A DNA stretch of 64,000 nucleotides from Gemmata massiliana (GTDB lineage: Bacteria > Planctomycetota > Planctomycetia > Gemmatales > Gemmataceae). Of the stretch, positions 28,885-40,804 are shown piece after piece. The first letter of the stretch is position 1. Each line of letters opens with the position of its first letter. A program made the translations under genes and the position numbers. The notes beneath the pieces were generated by a model. It ran no database searches. It had not been told where the DNA came from and saw only the letters and a program-made list of their open reading frames with translations. The stretch lies in assembly GCA_000531095.1 (NCBI GenBank), contig HG799464.1, forward strand, positions 312,841 through 376,840, read 5' to 3'.

Positions 28885-31398
28885 ATGACCCCACGCCGCA
28901 CTCGTTTAGCTCTCGCCCTGGCACTGTTCCTGGGCTGTGCCTCGATCGCGGTCCCGGCGGACGTCGTCGTCCTCAAGGACGGCTTCGTGATCCAGGGGGA
29001 CGTGCGGAAGGAGACCACTTCGATCGTCGACAAGGCCAGCGGGCGCTCGATTCCGATCGTGAAAGCCGACGGGCTCGACATGATCGACGAGGGGCCGAAG
29101 TGGACGATCTTCAGCACCCACGCGAAACAGCTCGGTGCGATCTCCCCGGACATCAAGCTCCGCCCGGAGTACCGGGCGTACAAGATGCCGTTCCCGGGGC
29201 GGAAGGGGAACAACCCGCTCACCGACATCGGCGAGACCGTGAAGGTCAGCGAGTTCGACTCGAAGTGGATCCGAACGATCGAGGCGAAGTCGTTCATCGC
29301 CGCGAACGCGAAGATCGACCAGCAGATCACGTACATGGACCCGTACTTTATTTACATGGTCTCGGCGACGCACCTCTGGCGCCTCTCGTTCCGCACGAAC
29401 GAGTGGGATCCGAAGCTCGTCCGTAAGCTCCTGCTCATGCACCCCGATCTGGCCGAACCCGACGGCAAGTGCGACCCCCTGAAGCGGATCGCGCTCGCCC
29501 GGTTCATGCTCGACGCCGGGTGGCTCCAGTTCGCCAAGGACGAGATGGACCGGCTCAAGCGCGACTTCACGGGCGCGCTATCCAAGGACGCGCAAGAGGC
29601 GCACGACAAGATCACGAAGGACATCGACACCGTCACGGCCGACCTCGTGGCGCGCGAGGCCGAAAAAGCGCTCGCGGCCGGGCGCTACAAGTACGCGGCC
29701 GAGGTGCTCGCGGTCTTCCCCGAGAAGACCGCCGACTCGAAAGAAGTGGCCCGGGCCGCGAAAGTGGGCGCCGAACTGAAGACCGGTCAGGAGCGCCACG
29801 ACACCGCGCGCCGGGTGCTGAACGGCCTCGTCGACGACGTGGGCGGGAAGCGCCCGCTCAACGCACTCGTTGCAGTTGGTGGGGGGCTGGCGCAGGGGGC
29901 CTGGAAGCCGGAGAAGGCCGTCACCTCGCAGGCGCTCGAACTCGCGACGGCGGGCGCGCAGGTGATCGAGGAACTGCACCCGGATTCCGCGATTCGCATC
30001 GAAACGTTTGTAACCCTTGCGACTCAAGCCGAGCGGGAGCGCGCGGCCGGTAAGGAGCCGACCAAGAAGCCCGACGAACTGGTCGCCACCGCAATTAGCG
30101 GGTGGGCGATGGGCCGGAACGGGGCGACGCCTAACGTGGAATCGGCACTGAAGATCTGGACCGCGCGCCAGTTGGTCCTCGCGTTTCAGCGGGGCGAATC
30201 GCAAGCGAGCCGGAACGACGCCCTGACCCGCTACCGGAAGAACGCGAACCTCGACATCCCGCAACTCGCTCAGATCATCTCGCTGCTCCCGCCCGCGGAA
30301 CCGGAGGACCTCGAAAACCGTACCGGGAAACCGCTCTCCATCGGGAAGAGCGTGCCCGGGGGCGTGTACCAGCGGAAGTCGATGCCCGCACCCGGACACG
30401 CGGCGGGCATCGACTACATCGTCAAGCTCCCGCCCGAGTACCACCACGGGCGCGCGTACCCGGTTCTCATCGTTCTCACGCACGCGGGGGTGAACCCGGA
30501 AGACGTGCTCGGGCCGCTCATGACCGAGTCCGAGCGGAACGGGTACATCGTCGTCGCGCCCGAGTGGACCAACCAGTTCGGGAAGGGCTGGCAGTGGAAC
30601 CCGGACGATCACGTGTACGTGACGGCCGTGCTCCGCGACGCGGTGCGGCACTTCACCGTGGACAACGACCGCGTGTTCCTTTGCGGCGTGGGCGAGGGCG
30701 CGAACATGGCGATGGACGTCGGCGCGTCGCACCCGGACCTGTTCGCCGGGGTGATCCCGATGGCCCCCATCCCCAAGTGGGGGAGCTTCTTCATCGAGAC
30801 CTGGCGCAACGCCCAGAAGTTACCGTTCTACGTCGTAACGGGCGAACTCGCGGGCCAGTCGCTCCCCAACCTGCGGAGCATCTTCGAGCGCTGGACGCGC
30901 CACGGGTTCCCGGCCGTGATGACGATCTACAAGGGGCGCGGAATCGAGTGGTACGCTTCGGAAGCGACAACGATATTCGACTGGATGAGCCGCAAGACCC
31001 GCGTGAACGGGACCGCGACGCTGGCGCTCGGCGCCAATCGTCAGTCGTGGGCGATGTTGCGCGAACACGACAACCGGTTCTATTGGCTCCAGGCGGACAA
31101 GGTCGTCGTCGGGAAGAACGGCGGCGCGGTGGTCCCGGCGCTCATGCAGGGTGACGTGCGCGGGAACCTGATCGATCTGAAGTGCGAGAAGGTGAAACAC
31201 ATAACCGTGTGGCTTAGTGCGGACATGATCGATTGGGCGAAACCGGTGAAGGTGCAGATCAACGCCGCGGTGCCGGCCGCGTGGCCCAAAGCGAAGGTGA
31301 TCGCGCCGAGCCTCGACGTGCTCCTCGAAGACTACTTCGAGCGCGGCGACCGCCGCATGCTGTTCCTGAACAAACTGGAACTCAAGACCGGGCCGTGA
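28885..31398 (+). CDS. Large secreted protein with esterase-like alpha/beta-hydrolase domain lacking the usual Ser
   Basis: 837 aa from ATG 28885. Signal peptide MTPRRTRLALALALFLGC... then 'ADVVVLKDGFVIQGDVRKE', a short beta-domain common in planctomycete secreted proteins. A long helical middle follows (about 130-480, TPR-like in places: 'LAAGRYKYAAEVLAVFP'). An alpha/beta-hydrolase domain is at about 495-720 ('DYIVKLPPEYHHGRAYPVLIVLTHAG', 'RVFLCGVGEGANMAMDVGASHPDLFAGVIPMAP'). The nucleophile elbow reads G-V-G-E-G (601-605), so the expected Ser is Gly603. It may be a non-catalytic binding protein. A C-terminal domain of unknown function follows. A perfect palindrome lies 60 bp after the stop. 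Confidence 0.72.
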   Translation: MTPRRTRLALALALFLGCASIAVPADVVVLKDGFVIQGDVRKETTSIVDKASGRSIPIVKADGLDMIDEGPKWTIFSTHAKQLGAISPDIKLRPEYRAYKMPFPGRKGNNPLTDIGETVKVSEFDSKWIRTIEAKSFIAANAKIDQQITYMDPYFIYMVSATHLWRLSFRTNEWDPKLVRKLLLMHPDLAEPDGKCDPLKRIALARFMLDAGWLQFAKDEMDRLKRDFTGALSKDAQEAHDKITKDIDTVTADLVAREAEKALAAGRYKYAAEVLAVFPEKTADSKEVARAAKVGAELKTGQERHDTARRVLNGLVDDVGGKRPLNALVAVGGGLAQGAWKPEKAVTSQALELATAGAQVIEELHPDSAIRIETFVTLATQAERERAAGKEPTKKPDELVATAISGWAMGRNGATPNVESALKIWTARQLVLAFQRGESQASRNDALTRYRKNANLDIPQLAQIISLLPPAEPEDLENRTGKPLSIGKSVPGGVYQRKSMPAPGHAAGIDYIVKLPPEYHHGRAYPVLIVLTHAGVNPEDVLGPLMTESERNGYIVVAPEWTNQFGKGWQWNPDDHVYVTAVLRDAVRHFTVDNDRVFLCGVGEGANMAMDVGASHPDLFAGVIPMAPIPKWGSFFIETWRNAQKLPFYVVTGELAGQSLPNLRSIFERWTRHGFPAVMTIYKGRGIEWYASEATTIFDWMSRKTRVNGTATLALGANRQSWAMLREHDNRFYWLQADKVVVGKNGGAVVPALMQGDVRGNLIDLKCEKVKHITVWLSADMIDWAKPVKVQINAAVPAAWPKAKVIAPSLDVLLEDYFERGDRRMLFLNKLELKTGP

Positions 31399-31415
31399 TG
31401 GTGTGTTTGACGTCT

Positions 31416-31458
31416 GAGATCGAACGAAGAGTTTTGACAGGATCGACAGGATAAACCG
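31416..31458 (+). repeat. 43-nt dispersed repeat, copy 1
   Basis: Contains AACGAAGAGTTTTGACAGGA and a second ACAGGAT nearby. It is 38/43 identical to the reverse complement of 33528-33570. The pair forms inverted repeats enclosing the LRR and TIGR03067 genes. Confidence 0.75.
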
Positions 31459-31489
31459 CGGCGCTGGGGGCGGCCGCCCCCAGCGCCGC
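31458..31489. repeat. 32-bp perfect palindrome
   Basis: Left half begins GCGGCGCTGGGGGCGG and the right half is its exact reverse complement, with no loop; a NotI site lies at the centre. There is no T-tract, so it is a cruciform-type element rather than a classical terminator, though it may stop transcription after the gene ending at 31398. Confidence 0.75.
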
Positions 31490-31685
31490 CGATGGGAGAT
31501 GAACCCGGGGAACACGTGCCTATCCGAACTCCTCATAGTTGGGGCAATATCACCGGATTCATTTCGTGTTGCTCCAAGTATTGTGTATTCATAATTGGGC
31601 TGGTAGGCCACATCCGCCGCAGGTACTTGTTTAGCGCCCTGTGCTGAGTGTGAGTGAAGAACAGGAGCCTTCTTAAAGTGAGTTG

Positions 31686-32924
31686 ATGAGTGAGCGAGAT
31701 GCCTTTCTGCGTGCGATCAGCGCTAACCCGGACGATGACACCACTCGGCTAGCGTTTGCCGATTGGCTCCAGGAGCATGGCGAACCCGACCGCGCCGAGT
31801 TCATCCGGCATCATATTGAATGGTGCCGGCGGGACGTGAACGCCCCGGCAGATGATGAATTGTGGCTACGGCTGTGTGTCGCTTGGGAAGCGTCCGGTTT
31901 GGTTAATGAAGCGGCCTTCGGTGAGTGCCCGGATGCCTATGACCGCGGGCTCATTGCGGGTACGTGGTTCGGCCCACGCACCGCCCGGGAGCGGATCGAA
32001 GCGGCATTCAACAGCGGCCCCATCCAGGTCGCAAGATTTTCGTCGCCCACAGAAGACGAATGCAAATGGTTGGCAGATGCGCCGTTCCTCGCCCGGTTAC
32101 GCGGCCTTTGCTACCGTGAGGATCTGGGCTTTCGGGCCGCGGCGAGGCCCCTTCTCGCATCCCCCTGCTTCGGTGACCTGGAACTTCTTCACCTTTACGA
32201 AGAGAGTCCCGACTACGCGCGAGAACTGATGCGTTTGCTGGCGTCCGCCACGAACCTCGACCGGTTAACGGTGTTGGACCTGGACGGGTGCCATATCGGA
32301 AACGAGGGTCTGGCGATGCTCACGGAAGCGGAACATCTTCGCTCCGTCCGCAAACTCACTATGGGAAGTTGTGGCCGCTACAAACACGACATCGGTGAGC
32401 CGGGCCTCCAGGCACTCGCGATGTCGCGTTCGCTAACGGGTGTCACTCATCTGGGGTGTGGCGATTGTGAGCTTGGGCCGTCCAGCGTGCATCAATTGCT
32501 TCAGTGGTCGGGCGTCGAAAACCTTGTCGAACTCGATTTGAGCTTCACACGCATTGGGAGCGCGGGGGTGATCGAATTGGCCGAGAGCCCGCGCCTCAAA
32601 AATCTCCGACGGTTGTGCCTGGACGCCTTCGAATTGACTGATCGGGCGCTTGAGGCTCTGGCGACGGCCCCGTGGCTCCCGCACCTGCGGCAGTTGTGGA
32701 TCGAGGCACGGGAATACTACGGTGATTATGAAGAGGGCGCATCGGAGGAAGGGCTTGCCGCCTTTGTGAAGCGACTCGGCCCCCAGTTATGCATGCCCGT
32801 TGCCGCGGAGTATAAGTACGGCTTCCAACTGAGCCCTATCAACGAAACGGAGAGGATCTGGCATCGGCTTCGCCATTGTGGGCACCGCGAGAAGACGGAC
32901 CTCAACCTCGCGAGCATCCTGTAG
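31686..32924 (+). CDS. TIGR02996 domain + leucine-rich repeat protein
   Basis: 412 aa from ATG 31686 (TTG one codon earlier is also open). It starts directly with the TIGR02996 domain: 'DAFLRAISANPDDDTTRLAF', 'ADWLQEHGEPDRAEFIRHHI'. RNI-like leucine-rich repeats follow at about 165-345 ('LTVLDLDGCHIGNEGLAMLT', 'LVELDLSFTRIGSAGVIELA', 'LRRLCLDAFELTDRALEALA'), then a C-terminal extension of about 70 residues. No signal peptide. Same family as 19411-20406. It sits between inverted copies of a 43-nt repeat, which may mean the segment was inserted or shuffled as a unit. Function unknown. Confidence 0.85.
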   Translation: MSERDAFLRAISANPDDDTTRLAFADWLQEHGEPDRAEFIRHHIEWCRRDVNAPADDELWLRLCVAWEASGLVNEAAFGECPDAYDRGLIAGTWFGPRTARERIEAAFNSGPIQVARFSSPTEDECKWLADAPFLARLRGLCYREDLGFRAAARPLLASPCFGDLELLHLYEESPDYARELMRLLASATNLDRLTVLDLDGCHIGNEGLAMLTEAEHLRSVRKLTMGSCGRYKHDIGEPGLQALAMSRSLTGVTHLGCGDCELGPSSVHQLLQWSGVENLVELDLSFTRIGSAGVIELAESPRLKNLRRLCLDAFELTDRALEALATAPWLPHLRQLWIEAREYYGDYEEGASEEGLAAFVKRLGPQLCMPVAAEYKYGFQLSPINETERIWHRLRHCGHREKTDLNLASIL

Positions 32925-32999
32925 GATGCCAAATCGAATACAGGTGCTTTTTATCACTCGAACAGCAGCGGGCGCGGCAGGGCCGGTTCCCAAAGGCGA

Positions 33000-33431
33000 C
33001 TATTTCCCCCGTTTCACGTGGATGAGCATTTCGGCCTTGTCCTTGGTGTCGAACCCCTCGGGGCGCTTGTTCTCGAACACCTTGCCCGAGTCCTTCGCCG
33101 GCGCCATCGGCAGACAGATCTTCAGCTCGTCCCCCTTTAGTTCGTAGATGGCGTTCACGGTGACGTCTTTCCCGTCCCGGACGAACGTCATCCCTAGCCA
33201 CTTGGGGGTCTTGGTCGCGTCCGTGTCTAACTGCATCTCGGGTCCGAACCCGGTTAACTTGCCGTCTTTGATGACGAGCTTCTTGGGAGCGCTGTCCTTG
33301 GGGATCTCCTTCCCGCCCACGACGAGGGCGACGACCTCCCACGTGCCCTCCAACTTCTTCACCTCGTCCTTCTTGTCGTCGGCCCCGGCCGTTGCCGCCA
33401 GGAGAAACAATACGCCATACGCCACTTGCAT
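33000..33431 (-). CDS. Secreted TIGR03067 domain protein
   Basis: 143 aa. Short signal peptide MQVAYGVLFLLAATAGA, then 'KKLEGTWEVVALVVGGKEIP' and 'YELKGDELKICLP', the hallmarks of TIGR03067, a planctomycete-enriched lipocalin-like domain (opening 'L.G.W....' and closing 'y.l.gd.L..c'). Presumably an envelope protein binding a small ligand or acting as an inhibitor; function not established. Convergent with the LRR gene 75 bp away. Its upstream region is filled with dispersed repeats. Confidence 0.82.
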   Translation of the reverse strand: MQVAYGVLFLLAATAGADDKKDEVKKLEGTWEVVALVVGGKEIPKDSAPKKLVIKDGKLTGFGPEMQLDTDATKTPKWLGMTFVRDGKDVTVNAIYELKGDELKICLPMAPAKDSGKVFENKRPEGFDTKDKAEMLIHVKRGK

Positions 33432-33486
33432 GTCGCGTCCTCCAAACGTGATGGTCTGCGTACCAACCGTTACGAGACTGTGACCA

Positions 33487-33513
33487 CTAGCCGGCTTACG
33501 CTGGCCGTTCGCC
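33487..33513 (+). repeat. 27-nt direct repeat, copy 1
   Basis: CTAGCCGGCTTACGCTGGCC plus GTTCGCC. It matches 33581-33607 at 23 of 27 positions. This 'AGCCGGC..(G)CCGGCCGTTCGCC' phrase is a typical Gemmata dispersed repeat. A diverged third copy lies at about 17206-17232 ahead of the histidine kinase. Confidence 0.6.
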
Positions 33514-33527
33514 TCGCACAGCTTATC

Positions 33528-33570
33528 CGGTTGATCCTGTGAATCCTGTCAAAACTCTTCGTTGAATCTC
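33528..33570 (-). repeat. 43-nt dispersed repeat, copy 2 (inverted)
   Basis: Reverse complement contains AACGAAGAGTTTTGACAGGA. It differs from 31416-31458 at 5 of 43 positions, two of the differences being the same CG-to-TC change at two internal sites. It sits between the two 27-nt direct repeats. Confidence 0.75.
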
Positions 33571-33580
33571 GCTCGTACTA

Positions 33581-33607
33581 CCAGCCGGCTCATGCCGGCC
33601 GTTCGCC
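33581..33607 (+). repeat. 27-nt direct repeat, copy 2
   Basis: CCAGCCGGCTCATGCCGGCC plus GTTCGCC, immediately 3' of the inverted 43-nt repeat copy and 12 bp before the stop of the UvrA C-terminal gene. Confidence 0.6.
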
Positions 33608-33618
33608 CGGAGTCGTAC

Positions 33619-35721
<2,103 letters not shown>

Positions 35722-35881
35722 CCCCTCCCCAACCCCTCCCCCAGAAGGAGAGGGGCTTAAAACCGGCGCTGGAACCTGCGCTGCTTTTTTGGTTTTCTCC
35801 CCCTTCCTTTGGCGCCGGTCCGCGGGAAGCTCTGCTGACAGGACCGGCGAGAGCAGAGGCGAAGGGGTTGGGGGTTAGGTT
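35722..35881 (-). repeat. Dispersed repeat of about 160 bp interrupting tandem uvrA
   Basis: On the minus strand it starts AACCTAACCCCCAACCCCTT and ends with GGGGAGGGGTTGGGGAGGGG, around a middle 'GGCGCCAAAGGAAGGGGGAG'. Pyrimidine/purine-rich 'aacccccaacccctt ... ggggttggggagggg' ends are a common dispersed repeat in Gemmata genomes. About 160 nt is 1 modulo 3, which explains the frame break between the third and fourth ABC modules. Boundaries are approximate. Confidence 0.65.
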
Positions 35882-38800
35882 CCTACTCCCCTCCGCCGTG
35901 CGCCGGTTCGTCGGGACCGGGATCGCGAGTTTGCCGCTCAGGTACTTCCCGGTGAGCGACTCCGCGCTCTTGGCGATCTGCTTGGGCGTGCCGCTCGCGG
36001 TGACTTCGCCCCCGCGGTCGCCCGCGCCGGGGCCGAAGTCGAGCAAGTGGTCGGCGGCCGCAATCACCTCGCGGTCGTGCTCGACGACCACCAGCGTGTT
36101 GCCGAGGTCGCGGAGGCGGTGCAATGCTTGAAGCAGGCGCTCGTTGTCGCGCGGGTGGAGCCCGATCGTCGGCTCGTCGAGCACGTACAGCACGCCTGTC
36201 AGCCCGCTGCCGATTTGCGACGCGAGCCGAATACGTTGCGCCTCACCACCCGAGAGGGTCGGACCCTGTCGCGCGAGCGTGAGGTAATCCAGGCCGACAT
36301 CCACGAGGAACTTCAAGCGCGACGCGATCTCACGCAGCACTTCGCCCGCGACCTGTCGTTCTGTTTTTGACAGCTTGAGCGCATCGAACATGCCGAGCGT
36401 ATCGCCGAGCGATTTTGCACAGAGTTCGCCGAGCGTAAGCCCCACGAACCGCGTGGCGGCCGCGTCGGAACGAATCCGCGCGCCGCGACAGGCGGAGCAG
36501 GGCACTTCGTCTACGAGGTGGTCGAGGCGCTGGCGGTACACCCACGACACGCGCGAGGCTTCGTCTACTGCTGGGAACAGTCCCTTGTACTGGAAACGCG
36601 GAGCGTGAGATCGTTGCGCCGCGGGAGCCGATTTCTTGCCTTTGGTTTTCAGTTCCGCACTCCGCGTTCCGGGTTCCGCGCTCAGTTCGACCCAGGCGTC
36701 GCCCGTTCCGTGAAGCACCGCGCGCTGGTGGGCCGGGTCGAGTTTGCCGAACGGCGTGTCGAGCGAGAAGCCGACGTGCTTCGCGAGTGCTTCGGCGAAC
36801 GGCAGCCACGGCGAGCCTTTCTCCAGCGACGGCCACGCGGTCACCGCGCCGGCGCGGAGCGAGAGCTTCGTGTCGCCGACGAGCAGGTTGGCGTTCGCGC
36901 CGCGCTGGAACCCCAATCCCTCGCACGTGGGGCACCAACCGAGCGGGCTGTTGAACGAGTAGTGGTGCGGGTTGAGCGGCTCGAAGCTCAGGTTGCAGTA
37001 CTCGCACGCGAGGTGCTGCGAGAACTTCTCGACCTTCCACTTGGTTTCATCGACGTCGGCTTCGACGTAAGCGATGTGCATGACCCCGCGCCCGAGATCG
37101 AGCGACTGTTCGACGGCTTCGGCGATGCGGGTCCGGGTACCGGGTTTCACCACGTTGCGATCGACCACGACCTCGACGTTGTGCTTGCGGCGGTGGTCGA
37201 TTTGGGGCGGTTCGTCGATGGTGTAGCTCTTGCCGTTCACCCGCATGCGCGTGAACCCGGCGCGCCGGATCTCGTCGAACAGCGTGTCGTACTTCTCCTG
37301 CCCCTTGCGCTCCAGTGGAGCCATGATGTAGAGCTTCGTCCCTTCCGGGAGCGACAGCACCTTATCGACGATCTCGTCCGCGGTCTGCGTACCCACGGGC
37401 CGCGAGCAGTTCGGGCAGTGGCGCTGGCCGAGTCGTGCGAACAGAATTCGCAGGTAGTCGTAAATCTCGGTGACGGTGCCGACCGTGCTGCGCGGGCTCT
37501 TGCTCGTCGTCTTTTGTTCGATGCTGATGGCTGGGGACAGCCCGGTGACGTGCTCCACGCGCGGCTTCTGAACCTGCCCCAAGAACTGCCGCGCGTAGCT
37601 GGAGAGGGATTCGACGTACCGGCGCTGGCCCTCGGCGTAGATCGTGTCGAGCGCGAGCGACGACTTGCCCGACCCCGATGGCCCGCAGAACACGCTCATT
37701 TTCTCGCGCGGCAACCGGGCCGACACGTTCTTGAGATTGTGCTGGCAGGCGCCTTCCACGCACAAGTGCGTGATGTATTCCTGGCCCGTGCTCGGCGCGG
37801 CTTTAGCACTCTTTTTCTTGCCGTTCGTGGCTTTCTTGGTGGAAGCGAGTAGCGGCGCGAGCGCCTGGCCCGTGTACGACTGCGCGGACTTCGCGACCGT
37901 CTCCGGCGTCCCCGCGACGACGATCTGGCCACCCCCGGAACCTCCCTCGGGACCGAGATCGATCACCCAGTCCGCGGTCTTTACCACATCGAGGTCGTGC
38001 TCGATCACGAGCACCGTGTTCCCCTGCTCGGCGAACCCGTGGAGCACTTCGAGCAGCTTGCGCACGTCCTCGAAGTGGAGCCCGGTCGTCGGCTCGTCGA
38101 GGATGTAGAGCGTCTTTCCGGTACTGCGCCGGACGAGCTCCTTGGCGAGCTTGATGCGCTGGGCCTCGCCGCCCGAGAGCGTCGGCGACGGCTGGCCCAA
38201 CTTGATGTAGTCGAGCCCGACGTCGTGGAGCGTCTGCACCATTAGGCGCACTTTCGGGACGTGCTCGAAGTGCCCGAGCGCCTCCGCCACTTCCATTTCC
38301 AGCACGTCCTGGATCGTCTTGCCGCGATATTTCACCTGGAGCGTTTCTCGGTTGAAGCGCCGGCCCTCGCAGACCGGGCACTGCACCCACACGTCCGCGA
38401 GAAAATCCATTTCGAGCTTGTTCGCACCGTTCCCCTCACACGCCTCGCACCGGCCACCGGGCTTGTTGAAACTGAAGCGGCCGGGTTGGTACCCGCGCAC
38501 CTTCGCGTCCGGCATTTCCGCGTACAGCGAGCGGATCTCGTCCCAGAGCTTGATGTACGTCGCCGGGTTCGAGCGCGGGGTGCGGCCGATCGGCGTCTGG
38601 TCGATGTCGATGACCTTATCGATGTGCTCCGTGCCCTCGATCTGAGCGCGAAGCTCGGAACTCGAAGTGCTAACTTCATCGACTTCTTCGGTTTCTTCCT
38701 CGCTTTCGGTTCCGCGCTCCAGGTTCCGCATCCCGTAGCGGAGCACGTCGTTAATCAGCGACGACTTGCCCGAGCCGCTTACGCCGGTCACGCAGACGAA

Positions 38801-39992
38801 TACGCCGAGCGGGATCTCGGCGGTGACGTTCTTCAGGTTGTTGTGCTTCGCCCCAACGATGCGCAGCGTTTTGCCGTTGGGTTGTCGGCGCTTGGGTGGA
38901 ACCTCGATCTTCTTCGCGCCCGTAAGGTATTGCCCGGTGAGACTTCGCGGTTCCGCGAACACTTCTGCGGGCGTTCCGGCCGCGACCACCTCGCCCCCCC
39001 GAACGCCGGGGCCGGGGCCGAAGTCCACGAGGTAATCGGCCGCGCGCATCGTGTCCTCGTCGTGTTCGACCACGAGGACCGTGTTGCCCATATCTCGGAG
39101 ACGTTCGAGGCTCGCGAGGAGTCGCGCGTTGTCGCGCGGGTGCAGCCCGATGCTCGGTTCATCGAGCACGTACAGCACGCCCACTAGCCCACTGCCGATT
39201 TGCGACGCGAGTCGGATACGTTGGGCTTCGCCGCCCGAGAGAGACGGTGCTTGGCGGTCGAGCGTGAGGTAGTGCAACCCGACGTTCAGCAAGAACCCGA
39301 GCCGCGCGCGGATCTCCTTCAGCAGTTCGCCGGCGACGATCTTGGAGGTGGGCGAAATGGTCTGTTCGTAGTCGTTGAACCACGGCATCAGGTCGCCGAT
39401 GGGCGTGTGCCCGACCTCCACGAGCGTGCGCCCGCCGACGCGAACCGCCCGCGCTTGGGGATTGAGCCGCTGTCCGTCGCACGCGGGGCAGTGGACCCGG
39501 CGCATGTACTTTTCGAGTTGCATGCGCCGCGGACCGGCCGCGGTCTTCTTGAACTGCGCGATCAGTTGCGGGACGATCCCCTCCCACTTCCCGCCGTGCT
39601 TCCAGACTTTCCCTCCGCGTTGCTTCCATTCCCAGACGATGTGCGCATCTCCACCCCCCTGAAGGATGAGGTCTTGGTGCGCAACCGAGAGTTTGCTCCA
39701 CGGCGTTTTCAGGTCGATCCCAAGCGACTTCGCTACTCCCTCGAAGATGTGCTTCCGCCACCGGCCCATTCCTTTGAGCGGCCCCACGATCGGAATCGCG
39801 CCTTCGTGGAAACTGAGCGCCGGGTCGGGGATCAGGAGATCGGGGTCGAAGGTGTAGAGCGTGCCCAAACCGTCACATGCCGGGCACATCCCGTGCGGGC
39901 TGTTGAAGCTGAACAACTGCGGGGTCGGCGGTTCGTAGCTGATGTTGCAGTGCGTACAGGCGTAGTGGGCCGACAGGAGAATGTCCGCGGCG

Positions 39993-40020
39993 TTCGGAGC
40001 GCGGAGTTCGGAGCGCGGGA
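39993..40020 (-). repeat. 14-nt tandem repeat inside uvrA
   Basis: Plus strand TTCGGAGCGCGGAG followed by TTCGGAGCGCGGGA and a partial third unit. It encodes part of 'EIPRSELRAPNA' (residues about 261-272) in an insertion relative to normal UvrA. Related coding repeats occur at about 36651-36690 and 38641-38735. Confidence 0.6.
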
Positions 40021-40804
40021 TTTCGGAATCGGCCTCCTTCGGCTCCAGTTCCGCTTTCTCCTGTTCAACGGAGATGATGAGGTTGCCTTCGGCGAGATTC
40101 AGCGCCTGCTCAACGGCTTCTGCGACGCGAACGCGGAAGCTCCCGTCTTCGGCGGTCCGCGCCGCGCGCTTCTGGAGCCGATCAACGACGATTTCGATCG
40201 TGTGCTTGATGCGCTTGTCGAGCTTCAGGTCATCGGTCAATTTCACGAGTTGACCGTCGACGCGGGCGCGGACGTACCCGCGCTTCACCATGTCCGCGAA
40301 GAAGTCCTTGAACTCCCCCTTTTGTCCGCGCACAACGGGAGCAAGGAGTTGGAACCGCGTGCCGTCCGGGAGCGCGAGAATGCGCCCGATGATCTGCTCG
40401 CGCGTCTGGGCCGTAATCGGCCGTTCGCATTTCGGGCAGTGACCTTGTCCCAGTCGGGCATAAAGTACCCGGAGGAAGTCGCTCACTTCGGTGATCGTGC
40501 CGACCGTGCTGCGCGGGTTGCGCCCGGCGGTCTTCTGTTGGATGCTGACCGACGGGGACAGCCCGCCGATGTAGTCCACGTCCGGCTTCGGGAGCTGCCC
40601 GAGGAACTGGCGGGCGTAACTGGAGAGCGACTCGACGTACCGGCGCTGGCCCTCGGCGTAGATCGTGTCGAACGCGAGCGACGACTTCCCGCTCCCGCTC
40701 ACGCCGGTGAAGACGATGAGCTTGTTGCGCGGGAGTTCGAGGTTCACCCCGCGCAGGTTGTGTTCGCGTGCCCCGCGGACGACGATGCTCTTGGTGTCCA
40801 TCAT

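Larger units (their letters stand above)
31399..31685. other. Intergenic region with repeat and palindrome
   Basis: Holds one copy of a 43-nt dispersed repeat (31416-31458) directly abutting a 32-bp perfect palindrome (31458-31489). The remaining about 195 bp are less GC-rich and should carry the promoter of the LRR gene. No further gene is visible. Confidence 0.5.

Noticed and set aside
36518-37852. Plus-strand open frame of 444 codons
   Set aside because: Shadow of the second UvrA copy; no recognisable motif, no ribosome binding site.
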